From Hymenobacter aquaticus (GTDB lineage: Bacteria; Bacteroidota; Bacteroidia; Cytophagales; Hymenobacteraceae), in the NCBI RefSeq assembly GCF_004765605.1, contig NZ_SRLC01000003.1, forward strand, positions 124,001 to 188,000: a stretch of 64,000 nt of DNA, given 5' to 3'. The position numbers were made by a program, and so were the translations under genes. The notes beneath the pieces were generated by a model. It worked only from the letters and a program-made list of their open reading frames with translations, was not told where the DNA came from and did not search any database. Positions 51,001 to 58,229 of this stretch are shown piece after piece; the first letter of the stretch is position 1; each line of letters begins with the position of its first letter.

Positions 51001-51531
51001 AATTTCGGGCAGGGCCTCAATCTTGTCCTGGAAGTCGTCGGCAATCTTTTTCAGCTGGGCGGCGGGGAAGTTGCCGCTCAGGTTGACGTACATAATCGGC
51101 TGCTCCGAAATGTTCACCTCTTTCACCGTGGGGGCGGTGGGCAGGTCGTTGGGCAGCTCGGTAGCGGCCTTGTCGACGGCGTCCTTGATGAGCTGCTTGG
51201 CGTACTGCACGTCCACGCCGGAGTTGAACTCGACGTCCAGAATGCAATAGTCCTGGTTGGAGGTGGAGTTGATTTTCTTCACCCCGTTCACGCTCTTGAT
51301 TTCCTTCTCGAGCTGGCGCGTCACCAGGTTTTCGATGTCGGCCGGCGAAGTGCCGGGGTACACCGTAGCCACGATGATGCGGGGAATGACGATGTCGGGA
51401 AATTTCTCTTTGCCCAGCTTGATGTAGGCAAAAATCCCCGCCACGCACAGCAGCACCGTGATGATGTAGATACTCGTCTTATTATTGATGGACCAACTGG
51501 TTGGTCCGAACTCTTTTTCTACGTCTTGCAT
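48049..51531 (-). CDS. RND efflux permease (AcrB/MexB type)
   Basis: An 1160-residue inner-membrane proton-driven pump of the hydrophobe/amphiphile efflux RND family. It has 12 predicted helices in two repeats with large periplasmic loops. The first helix is TSIYIITVLLCVAGIFAYIKL. The proton-relay Asp pair lies in ALGIVVDDAIVVIENTHRLL in helix 4. The porter domain includes PDIVIPRIIVATVYPGTSPA. Length is slightly above the family's usual 1030-1050. It is the last transporter gene of the TetR-TolC-MFP-RND operon, separated from the adaptor gene by the four-helix-bundle cassette. The substrate range is unknown. Confidence 0.94.
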   Translation of the reverse strand: MQDVEKEFGPTSWSINNKTSIYIITVLLCVAGIFAYIKLGKEKFPDIVIPRIIVATVYPGTSPADIENLVTRQLEKEIKSVNGVKKINSTSNQDYCILDVEFNSGVDVQYAKQLIKDAVDKAATELPNDLPTAPTVKEVNISEQPIMYVNLSGNFPAAQLKKIADDFQDKIEALPEITRVDIIGALDQQVNVDVDLNKLRASRLGFSDISRAIGGENLTISGGSIDVGQQKRAVRVAGQYARAADIADIQVKNLNGAAVRLGDIATVEDGFKDRESYARLDGKPAITLNVVKRQGENLIDASDKIKALVKETEKTLPKELKVTITGDTSNDTRVTLHDLINTIIIGFLLVTFILLFFMGTTNAMFVGLSVPLSMFLAFLIIPGFDFSLNMIVLFAFLLALGIVVDDAIVVIENTHRLLHEHPNLSTPKAAKFAAGEVFVPVLAGTLTTVAPFVPLLFWPGIVGSFMYYLPVTLIITLMSSLVVAFIMNPVFAVSFMQREEHFEEDLHGKAKVSRGFIITIAALVVLGVLFNVMALGKTPEVGADGETIGLLGHFLGNLLLALAGFILLDKFVLVKMIAWFQTRALPRFQNGYANLVRWSISHPALVMIGVLVLFVGSFVAIGIRGPKVDFFPKGDPKFIYTYLRMPVGTRVEVTDSITRVLEKRIYGVIGRNNPDVESVITNVAIGAGDPSEATASGVSQSHMGKVGVAFKELSDRTGPATSTYMDKIREEVKGIPGAEVSVDQEASGPPQQKPIAIEVSGDDYPTLAKISKKVERYVDSLQIAGIEDLRSNLEDRNPEIAVNIDRTRANREGISTGQIGLEVRTAIYGSEASKFKTPDDEYPIQVRYAKPYREDVDAVVNAPLTFRDATGAVRQVPISAIADVTYGSTYGGIKRKDTKRVITISSNVLNGFTGPDVAAQVKQALVSFPTPAGYNIKMGGAEEDQKETTDFLPLAGLGALALIFLILVVQFNSFSKPIIILSEVLFSIAGVFWGLAITGMNISIVMTGVGIIALAGIVVKNGILLVEFTDILRSQGMPLREAIVLAGRTRLNPVILTATAATLGLIPLAIGLNIDFYELFASGNAHFFIGGESVTFWGPLAWTIIFGLVFATGITLLVVPVMYLLSETLKAKIYGRSTDGHATDSTETESPVRREVLAEA

Positions 51532-51537
51532 GTTAAA

Positions 51538-51570
51538 AGGAGCTAGGAGTTAGAAGCTAGGAGTTAGAAT
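51538..51570. repeat. Left word array of the four-helix-bundle cassette
   Basis: Two tandem 14-bp AGCTAGGAGTTAGA units (51541-51568), preceded by AGG. The array is inverted relative to 51948-51975. It contains the stop codon and the last codons of the four-helix-bundle gene (complement of the TAG at 51557). Confidence 0.8.
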
Positions 51571-51946
51571 CGGCCGCTAATCTGGCTCGCATGGTCCTGC
51601 TGTAGGAATCCAGCAATCGACTCACTTCATTCGCTTGTTCAGTTATCAGGCGTGTATCAGCATAACCCAGGTCTTTGGCAAGGATGAAGTAGTACTGCAC
51701 CTCTTCTAAAGAGCCTTCTGCTATATTGAAAAACCTGATTTTATCTTTCAGGCCTCTTCTACGGAAGCCCTCGGCTACATTGGCAGGTATTGATACCGCC
51801 GCTCGGCGCAGCTGAGAAGTCAAGGCAAAAAGTTCATGTTTAGGAAAGGCGTCGGTAAGCCGGTACACTGCCAGAACCAGCTGATGGGCCTTTTGCCACA
51901 CCAGCAAATCCTGAAAGTTCTTAGCTTTTTCCCGCTGATCTTCCAT
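51557..51946 (-). CDS. Four-helix bundle protein (23S IVS / Avd-like family)
   Basis: A 129-residue helical protein. It opens with NFQDLLVWQKAHQLVLAVYR, a hallmark of the four-helix bundle (S23/IVS) family, and contains HELFALTSQLRRAAVSIPAN and VAEGFRRRGLKDKIRFFNIA, where the SIPANVAEG motif is diagnostic. Relatives are encoded in intervening sequences of bacterial 23S rRNA genes, and the Avd protein of diversity-generating retroelements has the same fold. They are thought to bind nucleic acid. Here it lies between the adaptor and permease genes of an efflux operon, bounded on each side by inverted AGCTAGGAGTTAGA words. The stop codon lies inside the left array. Confidence 0.88.
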   Translation of the reverse strand: MEDQREKAKNFQDLLVWQKAHQLVLAVYRLTDAFPKHELFALTSQLRRAAVSIPANVAEGFRRRGLKDKIRFFNIAEGSLEEVQYYFILAKDLGYADTRLITEQANEVSRLLDSYSRTMRARLAADSNS

Positions 51947-51947
51947 A

Positions 51948-51975
51948 AACTCCTAGCTCCTAACTCCTAGCTTCT
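51948..51975. repeat. Right word array of the four-helix-bundle cassette
   Basis: AACTCCTAGCTCCTAACTCCTAGCTTCT: two units of the inverse of the left array (51538-51570). It ends four bases before the adaptor gene's stop codon and begins one base after the four-helix-bundle start codon. Confidence 0.8.
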
Positions 51976-51979
51976 TTCG

Positions 51980-53095
51980 TTACAGGTTTACGACCTGTCC
52001 TTCGTTCAGATTCTGATACCCGGCGGAAATCACCTGGTCGTTGGCCGCGAGGCCCTGGGTCACTTCAATTTTACCGTTGTAAGTAGCGCCGGTCTGGATG
52101 ACGCGCTTCCCGGCCACTTTCTGGCCGTCCTTCTGCTCCACAACAAACACGTAGCTGTTTTGCTCGTCCTTTTGCACCAAATCCACGGGCAAGACCATGG
52201 CGTTGGCGCGGGTGTAGTTCTGGATGCGCACGGTAGCTACCATGTTGGGGCGCAGCTCGGGCACGGCCTTGTTCAACCGGAATTCCACCGAGAAGGTGCG
52301 GCTGGTGGGGTTAATCGTGCGGCTCACCACGCGTACCGAGGCCGGAATATCTTCCCGGCCCAGGTCGCCGATGTTGATCAGGGCCTGGTCGCCGACTTTA
52401 ATCTGGTTGGCGTAGGCTTCGGAGATGTCGGCCACGATTTTGCCGCCGCTGCCGCTGAGCAGGCGCACCACCGGCACGCCGGGCGCCCCGTTTTCGCCCA
52501 CCTTGGCCGGCACGTCGTCGACGACGCCGCTGAAGGGCGCTACGACGTTGTACTGGGCCCGCTGCCGGTTCTGGGTGGCTAGGCTGCGCTGCAGGGCCTC
52601 GTAGTTGTTCTTGGCTTGCAGGTACTGAATTTCGGTGCCGATCTGCTGTTTCCAGAGGCGGTCCTGCTTTTCGTAGACCACTTTAGCCAGCTCCAGGCGG
52701 GTGCGCAGCTCGGCAATGCCCGACTCGAGCACGGCCGCATCCTGGGTAGCCAGCACCTGGCCCTTGCTCACCCGGTCGCCGCGCTGCACCCGGATGCTGG
52801 TCAGCACGCCCGGCACGCGGGGCGATACCACGGCGTTTTCGTCGAAATCGATGCGGCCCTGCACCTCGAGGAAGCTTTTGAAGCTCTCGGGCTGCACCTT
52901 GATAACGCTCACGGGCGTGGATGTCACTTCCGTTTTATTCGCTCCGCCGGCTTTGGCTTCCAGCTCGGCAATCTTGGCCTGGTTGGCGGCCTGTTCTTTT
53001 TTCAGCTTCGCCAGCTCGGTGGCCGGGTCTTGCGCACCGCCGCAGGCAGCGAGGAAAGCCAGGGCGAGGACAGCAGCAGAAGATACGTATTTCAT
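51980..53095 (-). CDS. RND efflux periplasmic adaptor (MFP lipoprotein)
   Basis: A 371-residue membrane-fusion protein. The signal peptide ends with lipobox LAACGG (Cys18), so it should be lipid-anchored to the inner membrane. An early coiled coil (LAKLKKEQAANQAKIAELEA) is unusual. Next come the lipoyl halves around a hairpin (VVSPRVPGVLTSIRVQRGDR, then AELRTRLELAKVVYEKQDRL and VVAPFSGVVDDVPAKVGE), a beta-barrel domain (KVGDQALINIGDLG) and the membrane-proximal domain. It links the RND pump to TolC. It lies between tolC and the four-helix-bundle cassette. Confidence 0.92.
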   Translation of the reverse strand: MKYVSSAAVLALAFLAACGGAQDPATELAKLKKEQAANQAKIAELEAKAGGANKTEVTSTPVSVIKVQPESFKSFLEVQGRIDFDENAVVSPRVPGVLTSIRVQRGDRVSKGQVLATQDAAVLESGIAELRTRLELAKVVYEKQDRLWKQQIGTEIQYLQAKNNYEALQRSLATQNRQRAQYNVVAPFSGVVDDVPAKVGENGAPGVPVVRLLSGSGGKIVADISEAYANQIKVGDQALINIGDLGREDIPASVRVVSRTINPTSRTFSVEFRLNKAVPELRPNMVATVRIQNYTRANAMVLPVDLVQKDEQNSYVFVVEQKDGQKVAGKRVIQTGATYNGKIEVTQGLAANDQVISAGYQNLNEGQVVNL

Positions 53096-53184
53096 AAGGC
53101 AGAAAAGAGAAAGGAGCTAGAAGACAACGAGGTAGCAGCCGGGCCAGGAGTCTCCTAGCGTATAGTTCCGGGCCGGCCGCTCCT

Positions 53185-54855
53185 TTATTTCTTCGCTTGA
53201 TTATACAATTCGCCCGTGGCTTTGTCGCGGTCTACCTTGGCTACCAGCACGTCGTAGATGGCGGCGTAGTAGTTGGTTTGGGCGGCGCGCAGCTCGGTTT
53301 CGGCCGTTACTACTTCCAGGTTGGAGCCCACGCCCTCCTGAAACTTGATGCGCGACACGCGGGCCACGTCGGAGGCCAGGTCCAGGTTGGCTTTCTGGTT
53401 GTCGAGCACGTCGAGGGCGTTGATGAGCGTGGTGCGGCTCTGGGCATCCTGCAGGTCGATGCTCTGGCGCAGGGTTTCGAAGCCTTTCTCGATGGACTGC
53501 TGGGCCACGCGGGCCTGCTGCACCTGGTATTTGCGGCGGAAACCATCGAACACCGGCACCTGCAGGCTCAGGCCCACGTTGCCGAAGCCAAACCAGTTCT
53601 GGTTAGGAAAGCCGTTGCCGGCCCGCGAATCGGGGCCGCGGAAGGCCATCAGGTCGCCGAAGCTCTTGGCCGAGCCCGAGAAACCGTAGGCGGCCGTAGC
53701 CAGCAGGCGGGGGTAAGCACCGGCGCGGCGGTTAGCCAGGTCGAGGCCGGCCAGGGCCTGCTGGGTTTCCAGGGTGCTGAACTCGATGCGGTTGTTGTAG
53801 TTGAAGGCGGCGGCCAGCTGGCCGGTGCGGCCCCCGCTCAGTGCGGCTTGCTGGTCCTGGCGGCTCTGGTCGGGGGTGGTGCTGGCCGGGGCCGTGCCGG
53901 TGGGCACGCCCGCCTGGCCGGCCACGCCGCCGCCGGTGTTGAAGTTGGCCGCGCCCAGGCGCTGGCGCAGGCTGCTGGCATCGACTACGGCCGAGCCGAG
54001 CGAGTCGGTGAGCTGCACGGGCTGATCCTGGGACAAACCCATCTGAAACTTAAGCAAAGCCAGACTCAGCTCGGTGAGGCGCTGGGCTTTCTGCTGCTCC
54101 ACCACCAGGTTGTTGCGCTGCACGCGCAGCCGGTCCACGTCGATTTTCTCGGCAAAGCCGGCTTTGAAGGTTTCACTGGTCTGGTAGAGCACCGTGTCGA
54201 GGCGCTGCACGTTGCGGGCCAGCAGGCCCAGGCGGGCCCGGGCCACCAGCGTGCTGTAGTAGGCTTTGCTCACCTGCTCCACCACGTCGATTTCGGCCTG
54301 CTGGGTTTGCTTTTTGGCCAGCTCCGTATACACCTTGGCGGCTTTCAGGCCGATGAGGTAGGCCCCGTCGAAGAGCAGCTGCGACACCGAGGCGCTGGTG
54401 TTGCCGGCGTACTGCAGGCCGAAGGCGAAGGCCTGGGGCGGCACCGGGTCAGAGGCCACGGTTACCGTTTTCAGGTTCACCGTCTGGCCGTTCTGGGCAT
54501 TGGTGATGTCGGTGGAGCTGAGCTGCGTGGCCGAAGACCCGCCGCCCAGCGCCCCGAAGTCGACCAGGCTTTTCTGCAGCTTGAAGTTGTCGGCCAGGTT
54601 GGCGGCCACGTTCACCTGGGGCAGGCCGGCCGAGCGGATTTCCCCCACCTTCGCGGCGGCCGTCTGCTCGCCCAGGCGCGTGGCCTGCAGCGAGGCTTTG
54701 TTCTTAATGGCGTAGTCGATGGCCTGCTGCAGGGAATACTGCGAGTTGATAGCAGGCGCCGACTGGCTGAGAGCCGGCGTTTGTGCCAGAAGCTGCTGGA
54801 CGCCGATGAAGGCCAGAGCCGCCAGCAGGAACAGAAAGCGAAGCGTATTTTTCAT
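53185..54855 (-). CDS. TolC family outer-membrane efflux channel
   Basis: A 556-residue outer-membrane protein with a signal peptide (ending QQLLAQ). It shows the TolC two-repeat plan of long helices and barrel strands: INSQYSLQQAIDYAIKNKAS at the start, and an alternate repeat with FNYNNRIEFSTLETQQALAG. An insert of about 50 residues near the middle is low in complexity (TGGGVAGQAGVPTGTAPAST). It provides the exit duct for the RND pump. It is 53 bases downstream of the TetR gene. Confidence 0.92.
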   Translation of the reverse strand: MKNTLRFLFLLAALAFIGVQQLLAQTPALSQSAPAINSQYSLQQAIDYAIKNKASLQATRLGEQTAAAKVGEIRSAGLPQVNVAANLADNFKLQKSLVDFGALGGGSSATQLSSTDITNAQNGQTVNLKTVTVASDPVPPQAFAFGLQYAGNTSASVSQLLFDGAYLIGLKAAKVYTELAKKQTQQAEIDVVEQVSKAYYSTLVARARLGLLARNVQRLDTVLYQTSETFKAGFAEKIDVDRLRVQRNNLVVEQQKAQRLTELSLALLKFQMGLSQDQPVQLTDSLGSAVVDASSLRQRLGAANFNTGGGVAGQAGVPTGTAPASTTPDQSRQDQQAALSGGRTGQLAAAFNYNNRIEFSTLETQQALAGLDLANRRAGAYPRLLATAAYGFSGSAKSFGDLMAFRGPDSRAGNGFPNQNWFGFGNVGLSLQVPVFDGFRRKYQVQQARVAQQSIEKGFETLRQSIDLQDAQSRTTLINALDVLDNQKANLDLASDVARVSRIKFQEGVGSNLEVVTAETELRAAQTNYYAAIYDVLVAKVDRDKATGELYNQAKK

Positions 54856-54908
54856 AAAGCGCGAAAAACGATAAGCGGAAAGGAAAGGGGGCAGAGCAGG
54901 TGGCAGGG

Positions 54909-55526
54909 TTATTCTTCGGGTTCCGTTACCTGGCGGTACTGGTTGATGAGCCGGTGTCCTTTCAGGGTGGAAATCCCCGTCAGGAAGTGCTCAATCATCA
55001 CAATGTTGACGCGCTGCAGGCCAAACTGCTTGGGCGGAAACACCACGTTGTTGAACATCAGCTCGATTTCCGCCAGGTGCAGGCGGGCCAGCACCTCCAC
55101 GTCCAGGTCGGCGCGGTAGAGGCCCTCGGCCATGCCCCGGCCCAGGTTGGTCAGGATTTTCTCCAGGATGAAGGTGTTCTTGTGTTGCTCGAACAGCAGC
55201 CACGCTTGGGGGTAATATTTCTGCAGGTCGTGGAAAATGCTGGGGTGAATGCTGGCCAGCATTTCCTTGTGCCAGGTAACCAGGTTGAACATAGCTTCAA
55301 TGGCGTTGCTGCCCGTGGCAAAAGCCTGCTCACAGTCGCCTTCCTCGCGGGTGAGGCGGCTCTGCATCACGGCCAGCACGATCTGGTCCTTGTTTTCAAA
55401 CCATTTGTAGAGGGTCTTCTTCGACATGGCCAGGTGCGTGGCAATGTCGTCCATCGAAACGCTGCGGATGCCGTTGCGCATGAACAGCTCGATGGCAGCT
55501 ACTAAGATCCGGTCCTTGATTTCCAT
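54909..55526 (-). CDS. TetR/AcrR family regulator
   Basis: A 205-residue transcription regulator. The N-terminal helix-turn-helix is IKDRILVAAIELFMRNGIRS, then VSMDDIATHLAMSKKTLYKWFENKDQIVLAV. The helical C-terminal ligand domain is not diagnostic. Placed first in the minus-strand efflux operon (tetR-tolC-MFP-4HB-RND), it is likely an autoregulated repressor released by a pump substrate; that is inference. The ATG at 55526 is preferred over 55547 because a TACCTTTG -7 box ends 11 bases upstream, giving a very short leader. Confidence 0.92.
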   Translation of the reverse strand: MEIKDRILVAAIELFMRNGIRSVSMDDIATHLAMSKKTLYKWFENKDQIVLAVMQSRLTREEGDCEQAFATGSNAIEAMFNLVTWHKEMLASIHPSIFHDLQKYYPQAWLLFEQHKNTFILEKILTNLGRGMAEGLYRADLDVEVLARLHLAEIELMFNNVVFPPKQFGLQRVNIVMIEHFLTGISTLKGHRLINQYRQVTEPEE

Positions 55527-55536
55527 ACTCACGGGG

Positions 55537-55544
55537 CAAAGGTA
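55537..55544 (-). promoter_or_regulatory. -7 box TACCTTTG of the efflux operon
   Basis: Exact TAnnTTTG match on the minus strand, 10 bases upstream of the tetR ATG. A TTG is present about 22 bases further upstream (minus strand, near 55568). Confidence 0.6.
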
Positions 55545-55683
55545 CAACGGAAACTTTTAACGATTCCAAAGTTTCCATCAATTTTTTGCTATCCATTTTC
55601 CGGCCTGTGGGTCCGTTCTGAGTGACGATCAGCGGCGGCAAATACTTTATGCGGGCGCAACTATATTTCTATCGACAGCGAAG

Positions 55684-55763
55684 GAGTGCCGTGGTGCAGG
55701 AGTGAAGTATTCGTCTGGCGCGGTAGTACGAGCAGGCTACTTCGCTCCTGCACCACGGCACTC
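55684..55763. repeat. 26-bp inverted repeat with GAAGTA tips
   Basis: Arms 55684-55709 and 55738-55763 match at 25 of 26 positions (GAGTGCCGTGGTGCAGGAG at the base, GAAGTA at the inner tip), with a 28-base loop. It lies between tetR and ispF, upstream of both. The inner GAAGTA/TACTTC resembles the hairpin at 59891-59937. Confidence 0.75.
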
Positions 55764-55778
55764 ATGCGCCATTTCCCG

Positions 55779-55786
55779 TACCTTGG
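55779..55786 (+). promoter_or_regulatory. -7 box TACCTTGG of ispF
   Basis: One base away from TAnnTTTG, 37 bases before the ispF ATG at 55824 and just after the inverted repeat. Confidence 0.4.
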
Positions 55787-55823
55787 GGCCCATTCTTTTC
55801 TGGCTCTACTTCTTTCTTTCCGT

Positions 55824-56303
55824 ATGAAAATCCGCACCGGCTTCGGCTACGATGTGCACCAGCTGCAGGAGGGCCTGCCTTTCTGGCTCGGCGGCATTCA
55901 GGTACCCCACACCCACGGCGCCCTCGGCCACTCCGACGCCGACGTACTCATCCACGTTATCTGCGACGCGCTGCTGGGCGCGGCCAACCTGCGCGACATC
56001 GGTTTCCACTTCCCCGACACCGACCCGCAGTACAAGGGCATCGACAGCAAGCGGCTGCTGGCCGAGGTGATGCGCCTGCTGCGCGCCAAAGGCTACAGCA
56101 TCGGCAACATCGACTCGACCATCTGCCTGGAAGCGCCCAAGGTGAACCCCCACATTGCCGAGATGCAGCGCGTGCTGGCCGAGGTGATGGGCATTCCCGA
56201 AGACGACATCTCCATTAAAGCCACCACCACCGAAAAGCTCGGCTTCGTGGGCAAGCGCGAGGGCGTGGCCGCCTACGCCAGCGTCCTGATCATGCAACCC
56301 TAG
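55824..56303 (+). CDS. ispF: 2-C-methyl-D-erythritol 2,4-cyclodiphosphate synthase
   Basis: A 159-residue trimeric MEP-pathway enzyme that cyclises CDP-methylerythritol phosphate. It has the family start RTGFGYDVHQL with metal ligands Asp and His, GALGHSDADVLIHVICDAL with the third His ligand, DIGFHFPDTDPQYKG, and ISIKATTTEKLGFVGKREGV near the end. Length is normal. The ATG at 55824 is preferred; the frame from 55686 runs through the inverted repeat at 55684. It is followed after one base by the inverted array at 56305-56411. Confidence 0.97.
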   Translation: MKIRTGFGYDVHQLQEGLPFWLGGIQVPHTHGALGHSDADVLIHVICDALLGAANLRDIGFHFPDTDPQYKGIDSKRLLAEVMRLLRAKGYSIGNIDSTICLEAPKVNPHIAEMQRVLAEVMGIPEDDISIKATTTEKLGFVGKREGVAAYASVLIMQP

Positions 56304-56304
56304 C

Positions 56305-56411
56305 GGTGAATGAGTGATTTAGTGAATGAGTGAAGTAGTCGTTCGGCTCGCACCATTACGGCCGTAGTACTTCACTCATTCACTCATTCGCTCATCCACT
56401 CATTCATTCCT
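56305..56411. repeat. Inverted array of GAATGAGTGA words with central core
   Basis: GGTGAATGAGTGATTTAGTGA words (56307-56336) face CACTCATTCACTCATTCGCTC words (56373-56410). Between them is a core GTCGTTCGGCTCGCACCATTACGGCC that resembles the core of 7822-7934. It fills the gap from the ispF stop codon to the M28 peptidase start. Confidence 0.8.
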
Positions 56412-56413
56412 AT

Positions 56414-58108
56414 ATGAAAAAAACTTCCCTTTACACCCTGCTCCTGGCAGCGTGCTGCGCCACCTCGGCGGTAGCCCAGCAGGCCCCGGAGAAAATCAAA
56501 GTCAAGCACAAGCGCGGCAAAACCGAGGCGGCCACCGCGCCGGCCGAAACCGTGGCCACGCCCCCACCCACCCGCCAGGCGCCCGAAGAAGCCGACTGGG
56601 CCAACGTCTACGGCTCCACCATCACCCAGGCCGACCTGCGCGAGCACCTGACCATTCTGGCCTCGGATGCCTACGAAGGCCGCGAAACCGGGGAGAAAGG
56701 CCAGAAAATGGCCGCCGACTACCTTGCCAACCAGTTTAAGAGCCTGGGCCTGACCGGCCCGGTGCAGGATTCCGACAACCCCTACCTGCAGCACTTCACG
56801 ATGGAGCGCAGCACCTGGACCGGCGACGCGGCCCTGAAAGTCGGCGGCTCGACCTACGGCTGGCTAACGGATTTCTACGCCTACGGCAGCTCGCCCTTTC
56901 AGAACGAGACGACCATTCAGCCGGTATTCGCGGGCTACGGCATCGAGCAGGATGGCTGGAACGACTACGCCGGCCTCGACGTGAAAGGCAAAGACCTGAT
57001 TGTGCTGCTGGGCGAGCCGCTGAACGCCGCCGGCAAGCCCGTACTGGGCAAAGACGGACAGGGCAGCAAGTGGGGCATGGATTTCCGGGCCAAAGCCGCC
57101 AAAGCCGCCGAGAAAGGCGCCCGTAGCGTGTTTTTCGTGGAAACCGCGCCCGGCAACAGCTTCAACAAGGCCGCCGCGCGCATGGCGCCCTACATCAGCC
57201 GCCCCACCGTGGCGTTCCTCGACAGCAAGGAAGCCGCCCGGTCGGCCTTCTTCGTGTCGCCGGCCGTGGCCTACAAGATGCTGGGCACCACGGCCGCTAC
57301 CCTGAGCAAGTACCAGAGCGCGGTGAACAAGGCCGGCAAACCAGTGGCCAGCCCCTTCAAAATCGCCAAAGTCACCATCAAGGCGCCCAAGAAAAAGTCG
57401 CAGTTCACGACCGAAAACGTGCTGGGCTTCCTGGAAGGCACCGACAAAAAGGACGAAATCCTGGTGGTATCGGCCCACTTCGACCACATCGGCGTGATTA
57501 ACGGGCAGGTGCATAACGGGGCCGACGACGACGGCTCGGGCACGGTATCGGTGCTGGAGCTGGCCCAGGCGTTTACCAAAGCCAAGGGCGAAGGCCACGG
57601 CCCGCGCCGCAGCATCCTGTTCCTGACCGTAACCGGGGAGGAAAAGGGCCTGCTGGGCTCGGAGTACTACACCGACCACCCCATTTTCCCGCTGGAGCGC
57701 ACCATTGCCGACCTCAACATCGACATGGTGGGCCGCACCGATAAGGACCACGAGGGCAAGGGCGACTACGTCTACGTTATCGGCTCCGACAAGCTTTCCT
57801 CCGAGTTGCACACCATCAACGAGACGGCCAACAAGAAGTACACCCAGATTGACCTGGACTACCGCTTCAACGACCCCGAAGACCCCAACCGCTTCTACTA
57901 CCGCTCCGACCACTATAACTTCGCCAAGCACAAGATTCCGGTGGCATTCTTCTTCAACGGCGTGCACGACGACTACCACGGCGCCGGCGACGAAGTAGAG
58001 AAAATTGAGTTTCCGAAGATGGAAAAGCGCGCCCGCCTCGTGTTTTTCACGGCCTGGGAGCTGGCCAACCGCAACGAGCGAATCGTGGTGGATTCCAACA
58101 AGCCGTAG
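56414..58108 (+). CDS. M28 family zinc peptidase with PA-like domain
   Basis: A 564-residue exported metallopeptidase. The signal peptide ends near residue 21 (SAVAQ). The M28 zinc ligands are seen in SAHFDHIGV, GADDDGSGTVS, TGEEKGLLGSEYY, NIDMVGRTD and YRSDHYNFAKH. An insert of about 190 residues after the first helices (QPVFAGYGIEQDGWNDYAGL, KGARSVFFVETAPG) has PA-domain character. It probably acts as an aminopeptidase in the periplasm. Its paralogue is the next gene (58230), 121 bases downstream. Confidence 0.93.
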   Translation: MKKTSLYTLLLAACCATSAVAQQAPEKIKVKHKRGKTEAATAPAETVATPPPTRQAPEEADWANVYGSTITQADLREHLTILASDAYEGRETGEKGQKMAADYLANQFKSLGLTGPVQDSDNPYLQHFTMERSTWTGDAALKVGGSTYGWLTDFYAYGSSPFQNETTIQPVFAGYGIEQDGWNDYAGLDVKGKDLIVLLGEPLNAAGKPVLGKDGQGSKWGMDFRAKAAKAAEKGARSVFFVETAPGNSFNKAAARMAPYISRPTVAFLDSKEAARSAFFVSPAVAYKMLGTTAATLSKYQSAVNKAGKPVASPFKIAKVTIKAPKKKSQFTTENVLGFLEGTDKKDEILVVSAHFDHIGVINGQVHNGADDDGSGTVSVLELAQAFTKAKGEGHGPRRSILFLTVTGEEKGLLGSEYYTDHPIFPLERTIADLNIDMVGRTDKDHEGKGDYVYVIGSDKLSSELHTINETANKKYTQIDLDYRFNDPEDPNRFYYRSDHYNFAKHKIPVAFFFNGVHDDYHGAGDEVEKIEFPKMEKRARLVFFTAWELANRNERIVVDSNKP

Positions 58109-58229
58109 TAATTTCCCGCTTCCGCTTTCGATTCTGAGCGTAGCTCGGACCTGGACCGCCCCACTGCGGTGTGGTCTGGGCTGCGCTCAGCTTCTTTTCC
58201 ACTTTACTCCTCCGTTTCGGCTGTTTTTC

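Noticed and set aside
49726..51546. 606-codon plus-strand open frame opposite the RND permease
   Set aside because: Shadow of a certain RND gene; no recognisable motif.
53197..55119. 640-codon plus-strand open frame opposite tolC
   Set aside because: Shadow frame; TolC-like protein on the minus strand is complete.
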